This document shows positions 33,613 through 42,423 of a DNA stretch of 64,000 bases, piece after piece (position 1 is the first letter of the stretch; each line of letters starts with the position of its first letter). The notes beneath the pieces were generated by a model. That model had not been told where the DNA came from and searched no databases. It saw nothing but the letters and a program-made list of their open reading frames with translations. The DNA lies in assembly GCA_039805905.1 (NCBI GenBank), contig JBDIVM010000014.1, positions 1 to 64,000 on the forward strand. The letters run 5' to 3'. Origin of the DNA: Thermohalobaculum sp039805905. GTDB lineage: Bacteria; Pseudomonadota; Alphaproteobacteria; Rhodobacterales; Rhodobacteraceae. Made by a program: the position numbers and the translations under genes.

Positions 33613-35868
33613 TCAGACCGGCACGCCCCCGGCCTCGGCCCAGGCCCTCAGCGCAATCCGGGCCGAGGTCTCGCCGGAGCGGTCCGCCCGCTCCATCGCG
33701 GCACGAAGATCGCCGAGGTCGGCGGCGAGCAGCGCCCGCTTCACCGGCCCGATCGAGGCAGGCCGCATCGACAGTTCCCGGAAGCCGATTGCGGCCAGCA
33801 CCAGCGCCTCCAGCGGCCGCCCCGCCGCCTCACCGCAATAGGCGAGCGGCGTGCCCGCCGCCGCGCAACGCTGCACCACCTGGCGCAGCATGCGGAGGAA
33901 CGAGAAGTTCAGCACGTCGTAGCGCCGGCGCACCCGCTCGTTCTCGCGATCCGCGGCGAAGAAGAACTGCATGAGGTCGTTGCCGCCGACGGAGATGAAA
34001 TCCGCCTCCTGGAACATCCGGTCCGCAGCAAAGACCAGCGACGGGGTCTCCAGCATCATGCCGATCCGGAGCCGCTCGGGCCTGGGGTGGCCCATGGACG
34101 CGAGCCGCGCCACCTCTCCTTCCAGCAGCCCGCGAGCGGCGCGGTACTCGTCCGCCTCGGCGACCATCGGGAACATGATGCTGAGCGGCCGCCCCCGTGC
34201 GCCCCGGATCAGCGACTGGATCTGCATCCGGAACAGCTTCGGTCGGTCGAGCCCGACCCGGATCGCGCGCCAGCCCAGCGCCGGGTTGGGCTCTTCCTCG
34301 CGGCGCATGTAGGGCAGGATCTTGTCCGAGCCGATGTCGAGGGTGCGGAAGACCACCTCGCGCCCTGCCGCCGCATCCATGACCCGGGAGTAGATCACGG
34401 CCTGGGCATCCCGCCCCGGCAGGTTCTGGCGGATCATGAACTGGAGCTCGGTCCGGAACAGCCCCACTCCCTCGGCGCCGCTCGCCTCGATCGAGGGCAG
34501 GTCCGCCAGCACGCCAGCATTCATATTGAGCCGCACGGTGTGCCCGTCGAGCGTGGTCGCGGGCTTGCCGCGCAGCGTGCGGTACACCTCCTTCGCCTGG
34601 TTCGCGAGCGCAATCTTCTCGCGGAAGGCCTCGATGATCCCGCCCTCGGGGCGCAGGTCGACGCGGCCGAGCTCGCCGTCGATGATGATCCGGTCGCCCG
34701 GATTGGCATCCCGGGTGATGCGCACGGCCTGCACCACGGTCGGGATCGCCAGCGCCCGGGCAACGACCGCCGCATGGCTGGTCTGTGAACCCTCCTCGAG
34801 CACCAGCCCGGCAATCTTGCCCGCATGGTCCATGAGTTCGGCCGGGCCGATGTTGCGCGCGACCAGCACGGCGTTGCGCGGAAGCCGCGGCTCCCGCGGC
34901 ACCTCGCCCCTCAACAGATGCCGCAGCAGCCGGTTCGCGAGGTCGTCGAGATCCTGCAGCCGCTCGCGCAGATAGGGGTCGGCTACGCGTTCGAGCCGGG
35001 CGCGCGCGTCGGACTGGACCTTCTCGACCGCCACCTCGGCGGCAAGGCCCGAATTGACCGCCTCGTCGAGGCGCCGCCGCCAGCCCTTGTCATGGGCGAA
35101 CATCCGGTAGGCCTCGAAGATCTCGCGCTGCTCTCGCGGCACGCCCTCGCTGCCGTCGGCAAGCTGGTCCACCTCGCCCTTTAGCGCCTCCATCGCCTCG
35201 GCGAGGCGCGCGCGCTCGACCGAGATGTCCTCGGCAATCGGGTCGAACACCACCAGCCGCGGCTCATGCAGGTGCACCACGCCCTCGGCCAGCCCCTCGC
35301 AGGCGCCCTCGCCCTCGAACACGACCGGCCCCACCCGGCGGCCGAGACTGGTCGAGACGCCCTCCGAGCCGAGGAAGGCGCCAGCCTCGGCCATCTCGGA
35401 GATCACCATGGCGACGATCTCCAGCGCCTCGACCTCCTCCTCGGTGTAGTGGCGCCGGGTCTGGTTCTGCACGACGAGCACGCCCATGACCTGGCCGAGC
35501 CGCTGCACCGGCACACCGACGAAGGAATGATAGATTTCCTCGCCGGTCTCGGGCAGGTAGCGGAAGCCGGGGGTGGAAGGCGCGTCCTCGGTCACCAGCG
35601 GCTCGGCCCGTTCGGCGATCCGGCCGACCAGACCCTGGCCGATCCGGAGCCGCGCCGAATGCACGGCGTCCTGGCGAAGGCCCTCGGTGGCGCAGAGCTC
35701 GAGGGTGTGCTCGTCGCGCTTGAGGTAGATCGAGCACACCTCGGCGACCATGTTGTTGGCCACAAGGCGCACCACCTTGTCGAGACGCTGCTGACCGTCG
35801 CCCGGGCCTGCCATGACAGCCCGGAGCGCGCGGAGCAGCGCTCGCGATCCACCCTTGTCGGCGGGCAC
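33613..35868 (-). CDS. ptsP: Phosphoenolpyruvate-protein phosphotransferase, nitrogen PTS enzyme I (PtsP)
   Basis: A 751-residue protein with an N-terminal GAF domain (about residues 20-160), the phospho-His swivelling domain with GSQTSHAAVVARALAIP, and the C-terminal PEP-binding barrel with GLFRTELQFM, RTLDIGSDK and YCGEAAGRP. It transfers phosphate from PEP to NPr and onward in the regulatory nitrogen PTS. The start is GTG 35868 behind GGGGAGGG. It follows lysC by 65 bases on the same strand, the arrangement usual for this bacterial group. Length matches EI-Ntr proteins. Confidence 0.95.
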   Translation of the reverse strand: MPADKGGSRALLRALRAVMAGPGDGQQRLDKVVRLVANNMVAEVCSIYLKRDEHTLELCATEGLRQDAVHSARLRIGQGLVGRIAERAEPLVTEDAPSTPGFRYLPETGEEIYHSFVGVPVQRLGQVMGVLVVQNQTRRHYTEEEVEALEIVAMVISEMAEAGAFLGSEGVSTSLGRRVGPVVFEGEGACEGLAEGVVHLHEPRLVVFDPIAEDISVERARLAEAMEALKGEVDQLADGSEGVPREQREIFEAYRMFAHDKGWRRRLDEAVNSGLAAEVAVEKVQSDARARLERVADPYLRERLQDLDDLANRLLRHLLRGEVPREPRLPRNAVLVARNIGPAELMDHAGKIAGLVLEEGSQTSHAAVVARALAIPTVVQAVRITRDANPGDRIIIDGELGRVDLRPEGGIIEAFREKIALANQAKEVYRTLRGKPATTLDGHTVRLNMNAGVLADLPSIEASGAEGVGLFRTELQFMIRQNLPGRDAQAVIYSRVMDAAAGREVVFRTLDIGSDKILPYMRREEEPNPALGWRAIRVGLDRPKLFRMQIQSLIRGARGRPLSIMFPMVAEADEYRAARGLLEGEVARLASMGHPRPERLRIGMMLETPSLVFAADRMFQEADFISVGGNDLMQFFFAADRENERVRRRYDVLNFSFLRMLRQVVQRCAAAGTPLAYCGEAAGRPLEALVLAAIGFRELSMRPASIGPVKRALLAADLGDLRAAMERADRSGETSARIALRAWAEAGGVPV

Positions 35869-35933
35869 CGGCGGCCCTCCCCTAGCTCAAATCCCGTGTT
35901 CCCGCCCGCATGGCGCCGGTTTCCGGCCCGCGC

Positions 35934-37151
35934 TCACCTGGCGGCGAGGTCGAAGGCCTTGTGCAGCGCCTGGACGGCGAGCTCCATGTACTTGCGGTCG
36001 ATCAGCACGCTGACCTTGATCTCCGACGTGGTGATCACCTTGATGTTGATACGCTCCGCGGCAAGGGCGGCGAACATCTTCTGTGCCACGCCCGAATGGC
36101 TGCGCATGCCGATGCCGACGACCGAGACCTTGGCGACCTCGTCGTCGACGATGATGTCGGTGTAGAGGATGCCCTCCCGCCTTGCCTCCAGAGCGGCGCG
36201 GGCGCGGGCGACCTCGTCGGTCGGGCAGGAGAACGTCATGTCGGTCATGCCGTCGGCGCTGATGTTCTGCACGATCATGTCGACATTGACCCCGGCATCC
36301 GCCAGCGGGCCGAAGATCGCGGCGGCGACGCCCGGCCGGTCCGGCACCTTCACCAGCGTGACCTTGGCCTCGTCGCGCTGGTGGGCGATGCCGCTTACCA
36401 CATTCTGCTCCAAGATCTCCTCCTCGTCACAGACCAGGGTTCCGGGCTTGTCCTCGAAGCTGGAGAGAACCTGCAACCTTACCTTGTAGCGCATCGCCAG
36501 CTCGACCGAGCGGGTCTGCAGCACCTTGGCCCCGAGCGACGCGAGTTCGAGCATCTCCTCGTAGGCGATCCGGTCGAGCTTGCGGGCGCGCCGCTCGATC
36601 CGGGGATCCGTGGTGTAGACACCGTCGACGTCGGTGTAGATGTCGCAGCGCTCCGCGCCCAGCGCCGCCGCCAGCGCCACCGCCGAGGTGTCCGAACCGC
36701 CGCGCCCCAGCGTCGAGATCCGCCCGTCGGGACCGATCCCCTGGAAGCCGGCGACGACCGCGTGCAGGCCCTGGGCGAAGCGCTTGACCATTTCGGAGGT
36801 GTCGATCTCGACGATGCGCGCCGCCCCGTGGGCGCCCGTAGTGCGGATCGGGATCTGCCAGCCCTGCCAGGACCGGGCCGAGACGCCCAGTTCCTGCAGC
36901 CGCAGCGCCATCAGCCCGCTCGTCACCTGCTCGCCGGACGCGACGACCGTGTCGTATTCCCGCGCGTCGTAGAGCACCGAGGTGTCCCGCACCCACTTCA
37001 CGAGCTCGTTGGTCTTGCCGGCCATGGCCGAGACGACGACGGCCACATCGTAGCCGCGTTCGACCTCGCGCTTCACCTTCCCCGCAGCGTGGTCGATCCG
37101 GTCCAGATCCGCCACCGACGTACCGCCGAACTTCATGACGAGACGGGGCAT
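35934..37151 (-). CDS. lysC: Aspartate kinase
   Basis: A 405-residue enzyme phosphorylating aspartate, the first step to lysine, threonine and methionine. The N-terminal kinase domain opens with MKFGGTSVADLDRI and holds GFQGIGPDGRISTLGRGGSD and TDVDGVYTTDPR; the C-terminal part has two ACT domains (for example KVTLVKVPDRPGVAAAIF) that mediate feedback inhibition. ATG 37151 has AGGAG eight bases upstream. Confidence 0.96.
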   Translation of the reverse strand: MPRLVMKFGGTSVADLDRIDHAAGKVKREVERGYDVAVVVSAMAGKTNELVKWVRDTSVLYDAREYDTVVASGEQVTSGLMALRLQELGVSARSWQGWQIPIRTTGAHGAARIVEIDTSEMVKRFAQGLHAVVAGFQGIGPDGRISTLGRGGSDTSAVALAAALGAERCDIYTDVDGVYTTDPRIERRARKLDRIAYEEMLELASLGAKVLQTRSVELAMRYKVRLQVLSSFEDKPGTLVCDEEEILEQNVVSGIAHQRDEAKVTLVKVPDRPGVAAAIFGPLADAGVNVDMIVQNISADGMTDMTFSCPTDEVARARAALEARREGILYTDIIVDDEVAKVSVVGIGMRSHSGVAQKMFAALAAERINIKVITTSEIKVSVLIDRKYMELAVQALHKAFDLAAR

Positions 37152-37204
37152 TGGCGCGGCTCCTGGCGCGGAAGGGAGAGGACGGGTTCCGACGGCGGCC
37201 CCGC

Positions 37205-37231
37205 TATATAGCCGGGGCGTCGGGACTGCAA
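37205..37231 (-). promoter_or_regulatory. Putative lysC-ptsP promoter
   Basis: On the minus strand TTGCAG (37231-37226) and TATATA (37210-37205) are spaced by 15 bases, about 55 bases upstream of lysC. The spacing is shorter than ideal, so this is a moderate candidate. Confidence 0.4.
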
Positions 37232-37280
37232 GATAGGCGCGGGGCGCATTCTCGGCGCGCGCGGGTCGTGCAAGGGCCCG

Positions 37281-38510
37281 CTACCGTCCGGCATGAACCG
37301 CAATCGGTTCGCGCAGCGCAGCGGAAGGCGCCGGCTGCGACAGTGCCGGCCCCTTGCCGCGCAGCAGCAGGAAGGGCTTTTCGACAACGAAGTGCAGCAG
37401 CAGCGCGGCGCCGAGCGACAGGCCCAGGAACGCGGCCCAGAACGCCGCCGCGCCGCCGCCGGCCAGCGCACCGATCACGATCGAGAGCGGCAGCAGCGGA
37501 TAGTGAACCAGATACAGGCCATAGCTCAGCCGCGCCCCGGCCCGCGCGACGGCGCGGCCACGCAGCGGGACATCCGCCATCGACACAGCCGCCGCAACCG
37601 CGGCGGCGAACAGCATGGCAAGCAACAGCGGCTGGAGCGTCGCGTCGAACACCGTGATCCCGGCCGTGAAATCATACCGGGCCACCCAGACCAGGACTGC
37701 CGCGAGCGCCGCAGTCAGCATCAGCTTCGCCCCGCGCGGACCCAGGCGGAGCAAGCCCCGCGCCTCGAGCAGCGCCACGCCCACGCCGAGGATCAGGGGC
37801 TCTGTGGTCGCGTGGAACGGGCTGCGGAAGACGGGCCAGAACGCGTCGTAGTCCGCCGGGGCGCCAGCCGCGGCGAAGATCGCCGACCGGACCGCCGGCG
37901 ACAGCAGCACAAGGCCTGCGAGGCTGACCGCCTGAACCCGCGCCGATTCCGCGCGCAGCACCAGCGCGACCAGCAGCGGCGCCAGCAGATAGAACTTTGC
38001 CTCGACGCCCAGCGACCAGAAGGCGATGTTGATGTCGGACGGAAGGTAGTCCTGCAGCATCGCCGCGTGGTAGGCCAGCCGCCAGCCGAGATCCTGCTGC
38101 GACGGCGCGGCCAGCGGCACCAGGCCCAGCGCGGTGACCAGCAGCACGGCATAGTAGGCCGGCAGGATCCGCAGCGCCCGCTTCACCAGATAGCGCCGCA
38201 GACGGCCTCCGGGGCCGCTTCCGGAGCGGCGGTCGCGCTCGCCGATCAGGATCCGGCCGATCAGATAGCCGCTCAGGACCAGGAAAAGATCGACCCCGAT
38301 CCAGCCGTTGAGCATCACGAAGTCCGGCCACCCCGCCGGATCGTCCGAGGCTGCGAACCGGACCCTGTGACCATGCCTCAGCAGCACCAGCGCGATCGCG
38401 ATGCAGCGGAGCAGGTCGAGCCAGGGATTCTCGCCCGGCCGATCCTCGAAGCTGAAGTACCGCCCCCGCCGCGCGCCGCCGGCCGGTCTGCGGGCGCCCT
38501 GCCCGGGCAT
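37281..38510 (-). CDS. Acyltransferase 3 family membrane protein (OafA/YrhL-like)
   Basis: A 409-residue integral membrane protein with about ten helices. The family signature is WLDLLRCIAIALVLLRHGHRV near residue 30 (with the catalytic-type Arg-x10-His) and the following WIGVDLFLVLSGYLIGRIL. Such enzymes O-acylate sugars, lipopolysaccharide, peptidoglycan or polysaccharides. The first ~28 residues are Arg/Gly-rich and cytoplasmic. It starts 4 bases after the His-rich membrane protein stop, so the two are one transcript and may work on the same envelope glycan or lipid. Confidence 0.88.
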   Translation of the reverse strand: MPGQGARRPAGGARRGRYFSFEDRPGENPWLDLLRCIAIALVLLRHGHRVRFAASDDPAGWPDFVMLNGWIGVDLFLVLSGYLIGRILIGERDRRSGSGPGGRLRRYLVKRALRILPAYYAVLLVTALGLVPLAAPSQQDLGWRLAYHAAMLQDYLPSDINIAFWSLGVEAKFYLLAPLLVALVLRAESARVQAVSLAGLVLLSPAVRSAIFAAAGAPADYDAFWPVFRSPFHATTEPLILGVGVALLEARGLLRLGPRGAKLMLTAALAAVLVWVARYDFTAGITVFDATLQPLLLAMLFAAAVAAAVSMADVPLRGRAVARAGARLSYGLYLVHYPLLPLSIVIGALAGGGAAAFWAAFLGLSLGAALLLHFVVEKPFLLLRGKGPALSQPAPSAALREPIAVHAGR

Positions 38511-38514
38511 TGCG

Positions 38515-39561
38515 TCAGCCCGGCAGGTCGAGCGTCTTGCGCATCGCCGGCTTGCGGACCTTCCAGATCACCGAATCCACCACGTAGTGATGGAAGTTGA
38601 CGATCTGATAGAGCACCAGCGTGGCCGAGAGCCCGGCGAAGAAGATCCAGTCGATCGCCCAGAGCACGCCCCAGTAGACGACCCCGGTGATCATGACGCA
38701 GGTGACCAGGTAGAGCCACAGCCGACCCGGCTGGCTGATATAGGACAGGAACCGCGCCTGCGGGTCGATGCCGCCCTTGAACCGCCTGGTGTTGTACATC
38801 CAGACGAACAGGATGTACTGGGCGTTGTGCCAGATATTGATCATCAGCCAGCCGAAGGTGATGTCCGGGACCAGCACATATGCCGTGGTGAAGATGGTGA
38901 CGTGGGTCAGCATGTAGAGGGTGTGGAGCGGCGCCAGCCGGCCCTGCGCCGCAGCCATCATCCGCCGCGCGGCCCAGTAGGCCAGCAGCCCGGCGGTGAC
39001 ATAGCCTGCGGCCGTGACGACCTCCCCCGGGACCGGCGCCGACCAGAGATCGAGCCCCAGGAACTTCGCGTGCTGCTCCTGCGAACGCGACAGGATACCG
39101 TAGGCGGGCACCGCGTAGAAGATCGCTTGGCCGAGCCAGCCCTCCTCGTAGAGCGACGACGGATCCTTTGCCCGGAAGACGCGCGAGATTCCCCAGCTCT
39201 GCCGGGCGTAGTGCCACCACTGCCAGTAGAAATAGATCGAGACGATCACCCAGATGCCGATCTGCCAGGCGACCAGCAGGGTCGCGGCGGCTATGATCGG
39301 CGTGAGGCCGAGCACGAGGAAGCGGTTGTCGCGGAAGCTCTGCCTGTCGAAGCAGAGTCTGGTGAAGGTCGCGATCACATGGTGATAGCCGAGAAACCAC
39401 AGGTCGATCACCAGGATCGGATAGAACAGCGTCGGATCGAGGATGACGACGCCCCCGGTCAGGAGCGCAATCGCCAGCAGCCCGAAGATGAAAAAACTGT
39501 CGAACGCTGCATTCCTGATCCAAGGCAGCGACGCGCTCTGGACCGCGACACCTTCAACCAT
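38515..39561 (-). CDS. Polytopic membrane protein with conserved-looking His motifs, unknown function
   Basis: A 348-residue protein with eight or nine hydrophobic helices that I cannot place in a named family. Histidines recur in or beside the helices: LGYHHVIATF, WWHYARQSWG, NIWHNAQYILF and NFHHYVVDSVIWK. Paired His and His-x4-Asp patterns in a membrane bundle suggest a di-metal or haem site, as in membrane desaturases and hydroxylases, but the canonical three His boxes of those enzymes are not present. ATG 39561 lies after a G-rich ribosome site (GGGGGCAAA). It is coupled to the acyltransferase gene. Confidence 0.7.
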   Translation of the reverse strand: MVEGVAVQSASLPWIRNAAFDSFFIFGLLAIALLTGGVVILDPTLFYPILVIDLWFLGYHHVIATFTRLCFDRQSFRDNRFLVLGLTPIIAAATLLVAWQIGIWVIVSIYFYWQWWHYARQSWGISRVFRAKDPSSLYEEGWLGQAIFYAVPAYGILSRSQEQHAKFLGLDLWSAPVPGEVVTAAGYVTAGLLAYWAARRMMAAAQGRLAPLHTLYMLTHVTIFTTAYVLVPDITFGWLMINIWHNAQYILFVWMYNTRRFKGGIDPQARFLSYISQPGRLWLYLVTCVMITGVVYWGVLWAIDWIFFAGLSATLVLYQIVNFHHYVVDSVIWKVRKPAMRKTLDLPG

Positions 39562-39802
39562 TTTGCCCCCACATCCCCCTATCACCCTGCTCCGCTTATA
39601 CTATGAGATGGTGCGGCAAGACAACTGCGACGGCTCGCCGGCGGCCGGGCGGCGCGGCCCGATTGCGGATCGGCAGGGTCGGCGGGTCGCCGAGTCGCGG
39701 ATTTGCGTCCGCAGGTTGCGGGCGCCGGAACGGGCCGGCAGCGGCATCGGCGGGGCGGAGGAGGGCATCCCGGCCACATCGCCTGCGCGGGTGGCGGTGC
39801 CG

Positions 39803-40213
39803 CTAGCTGTGCCCCCGCCGCATCCACGGGATCGGGGCGACCGGAATGCCGTCCTCCCGAAGCGAGCGGGCATCGTCGATCGTCGCTTCGCCCCAGATCG
39901 AGCGCTTGTCGGCCTCGCCGTCATGGATCCGCCGCGCCTCCGCTGCGAAATCGCGACCGACATAGTCGGATGTTTCCTCGACGTGCCGCCGCATCGCCGC
40001 CAGCGCGGCTTCGGCCGGGGAGGCAGGCTTCGACAGCGGGGCATCCCGCTCCGCCCTGACCGCAGGCGCCATGATGGCCTTCTCGACGGCCCCGGTGCCG
40101 CAGACGGCGCAGGTGACGTGGCCCGCCTTCCGCTGCCGGTCGAAGGCGGCGGAGGACGCGAACCACGCCTCGAAATCGTGGCCGTCAGAACATTTCAGGC
40201 TGTAGCGGATCAT
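39803..40213 (-). CDS. DUF1178 family protein
   Basis: A 136-residue protein fitting DUF1178: IRYSLKCSDGHDFEAWF at the N-terminus, then Cys-x2-Cys (CAVCG) forming with the first Cys a zinc-ribbon-like site, a linker with KAIMAPAV and the C-terminal GEATIDDARSLREDGIPVAPIP. The family is widespread in alphaproteobacteria with no known role. ATG 40213 is chosen as it gives the family length. Confidence 0.88.
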   Translation of the reverse strand: MIRYSLKCSDGHDFEAWFASSAAFDRQRKAGHVTCAVCGTGAVEKAIMAPAVRAERDAPLSKPASPAEAALAAMRRHVEETSDYVGRDFAAEARRIHDGEADKRSIWGEATIDDARSLREDGIPVAPIPWMRRGHS

Positions 40214-40387
40214 CCGCGCATGTCCTCGCCCGCTTCCGTGTCCCGCCCTACAATATAGGAAAACGCACGCCGTCAAGCGATATGACGGATTCGAGACAGT
40301 GATTCCGGTTCAGCGCAGCCGCGGCACCATGCTAGCCTGCAGGTTAGAGCGGACGGCAGAGCCGGCGGCGGAGAGGCAGGGAACCGA

Positions 40388-41644
40388 GTGGACCGGCCGG
40401 CATTGACCTCGATCCTGGCGCCCGGACTTGCCGCCGGGGCCGCTGCCGCCGGAACCGCGGCGGTTTCGGACGCGCCCCTGCTCGCCGCCGGCGTGGCGGC
40501 GGTGGCGGCGGCGGCGGCTTCGTTCTTCACGGCTGCGTCACCGCCGGCGCCGCCAGGCGAAGGCGGACACCCCGGCGGCTCCGATCCCCAGGCGGGGCTG
40601 CCCGCCGGCGCCGGGCGCCATCTGCTCGATCAACTGTCGCTCGGCGTCATCCTGATCGATGGCGCGGGCATGGTGCGCTTCATGAACCCGGCCGCGGAGG
40701 CATTTCTCGGCCGCCGCCCGCCCGGCGATTTCCCGGTGGCCGCGCTGCGTGCGCCGCGGCTCCTCGACGGGATCAAGTCCGCGATGGAAACCGGCAAGAC
40801 GGTCACCGCCGAATTCGTCCTGGCGCGCGCGGCGGACATGCACCTGTTTGCCCGGGTGCTCCCGGTCGCGACCGGCGCCGGCGGCGCCCCGCCGAACATC
40901 CTCGTCACGCTCGAGGACCACAGCCGGGCACACCGTGCCGCCGGGGTTCACCGCGATTTCGTCGCCAATGCCAGCCACGAGCTGAAGACGCCGCTGTCCG
41001 CGATCTCGGGGCTCGTCGAGACGCTGCAGGGCCACGCCCGCGACGACCCGGAGGCGCGCGAGCGGTTCCTCGACATGATTGCCGTCCAGGCCGGCCGCAT
41101 GAAGCGGCTGGTCGAAGACCTGCTCTCGCTGAACCGGATCGAGATCAACGAACGCGTCCGGCCGAGCGAGCCGCAGCCGCTCGGTGACGTCATCGCGGAG
41201 GTCGTGGACAACCTGGCCCGCGAGGCGGCAGGGGCCGAGATGGCGATCCGCACGACCGGGGCCGATAATGCCCCGATCGTGCCGGGAAGCCGCGAGGAGC
41301 TGGCCCAGGCCCTATCGAACATCATCGAGAACGCGATCCGCTATGGCCGCCCCGGCACCGCCGTCGAGGTGTCGGTGGTCCGCGACCCGACGGCGCATCC
41401 GCGCATGGTCGGCATCGCGGTCGCCGACCACGGTCCCGGCATCCCGCGCGAGCATATTCCGCGGCTGACGGAACGTTTCTACCGGGTGTCGGCTACCCGC
41501 TCCCGGGAGAAGGGCGGCACGGGGCTCGGGCTCGCGATCGTGAAGCACATCGCCAACCGCCACCGCGGCACGCTGGAGATCACCAGCACGCTCGGCGAAG
41601 GGTCGCGCTTCACGCTCTGGCTGCCGGTGTCCGCCCGGGACTAG
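40388..41644 (+). CDS. Sensor histidine kinase, PhoR-like
   Basis: A 418-residue membrane-linked kinase. The N-terminus (residues about 5-55) is Ala-rich and hydrophobic, probably two helices; a PAS-type domain follows (DQLSLGVILIDGAGMVRFMN); then the HisKA dimerisation helix with phospho-His in NASHELKTPLSAI, and the HATPase with NIIENAIRYG, VADHGPGIP and GGTGLGLAIVKHI. The design resembles PhoR, but no phoB or pst genes are adjacent, so the partner regulator and signal are unknown. The start is GTG 40388 after GGCAGGGAA. Confidence 0.87.
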   Translation: MDRPALTSILAPGLAAGAAAAGTAAVSDAPLLAAGVAAVAAAAASFFTAASPPAPPGEGGHPGGSDPQAGLPAGAGRHLLDQLSLGVILIDGAGMVRFMNPAAEAFLGRRPPGDFPVAALRAPRLLDGIKSAMETGKTVTAEFVLARAADMHLFARVLPVATGAGGAPPNILVTLEDHSRAHRAAGVHRDFVANASHELKTPLSAISGLVETLQGHARDDPEARERFLDMIAVQAGRMKRLVEDLLSLNRIEINERVRPSEPQPLGDVIAEVVDNLAREAAGAEMAIRTTGADNAPIVPGSREELAQALSNIIENAIRYGRPGTAVEVSVVRDPTAHPRMVGIAVADHGPGIPREHIPRLTERFYRVSATRSREKGGTGLGLAIVKHIANRHRGTLEITSTLGEGSRFTLWLPVSARD

Positions 41645-41659
41645 CGCGGACCGGGCGTC

Positions 41660-42244
41660 TCAGCGCCCTGCCCGGACCCGGTCCCGCCGCGCCGACATCG
41701 GCTGGAACGCCACCGCCACATGATGCTCGCAATAAGGCTTTCCCGGCACCGAAGGCAGGCCGCAGAAATGGAAATCGTCCTCGGCCGGGTCGCCGATCGG
41801 CCACTTGCAGGTGCGTTCGGTCAGCGAGAGGAGGTCGAGCCTGCGGGCCATCTTCTCGATCTCCGCCAGCGTCGCCCGGGCCGCAGCCTCCTCGGGCGTC
41901 GGCGCACCAGGCGGGCGCGGCAGGCTGGCGTCGCGGATTGCCGGAGGCGGAGCCTTCGCGACCGGCGACGCCTTCTCGGGCTCGCGTGCGGGGGCGGCGG
42001 CACGGTCGGGCGCGGCCGCCTGCTTCGAAACCTTGACGGTCTTGGAGGGCTTCTCCGCCGTCACCTCGTCATCGGCCGCCAGCGGCCCGCCGGCGGCACC
42101 GCGGTTCGAGAGGCCGAGCCTGTGGACCTTGCCGATCACCGCGTTCCGGGTCACGCCGCCCAGAACCTTGGCGATCTGGCTGGCACTCATCCCGTCGGTC
42201 CAGAGCTGCTTCAGCTTCTCGACCCGCTCGTCTGTCCAGGACAT
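41660..42244 (-). CDS. gcrA: GcrA cell-cycle regulator
   Basis: A 194-residue protein with the GcrA layout: N-terminal DNA-binding segment MSWTDERVEKLKQLW with ASQIAKVLGGVTRNAVIGK, a Lys/Ala/Pro-rich linker (residues about 60-135), and a C-terminal sigma-70-contacting domain with TCKWPIGD, FHFCG and YCEHH. In Caulobacter GcrA activates cell-cycle genes at GANTC-methylated promoters. ATG 42244 has GAGGAGAAG upstream. Its promoter region is shared with the divergent ABC-2 permease. Confidence 0.95.
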   Translation of the reverse strand: MSWTDERVEKLKQLWTDGMSASQIAKVLGGVTRNAVIGKVHRLGLSNRGAAGGPLAADDEVTAEKPSKTVKVSKQAAAPDRAAAPAREPEKASPVAKAPPPAIRDASLPRPPGAPTPEEAAARATLAEIEKMARRLDLLSLTERTCKWPIGDPAEDDFHFCGLPSVPGKPYCEHHVAVAFQPMSARRDRVRAGR

Positions 42245-42344
42245 CCACTTCTCCTCGCTCGGCAAACTCGTTTCGGCCCAGCCCCGCGGTGCGCGCGGAG
42301 ACCGCTCCGCACTGCCGCCGGCACCGTTGCCGCCGTCCAGCCCT

Positions 42345-42372
42345 ATTGTAAGGCCACCGCCACGCGTTACAA
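42345..42372 (-). promoter_or_regulatory. Putative gcrA promoter, nearly symmetrical
   Basis: On the minus strand TTGTAA (42372-42367) and TACAAT (42350-42345) are 16 bases apart, giving a 5' leader of about 95 bases for gcrA. Because TTGTAA also reads as an inverted repeat with TTACAA across the same interval, the site could drive transcription toward the divergent permease gene too. Confidence 0.55.
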
Positions 42373-42423
42373 GGCGGCGCAGGAGCGCGGGCGACATCCG
42401 TGCGACAGGGGGCCGGGCAGGCG

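Noticed and set aside
29648..33841. A 1397-residue rightward open frame
   Set aside because: It is antisense to glcDEF, is dominated by Arg, Gly, His and Pro, and shows no domain. The minus-strand genes have clear motifs and ribosome sites.
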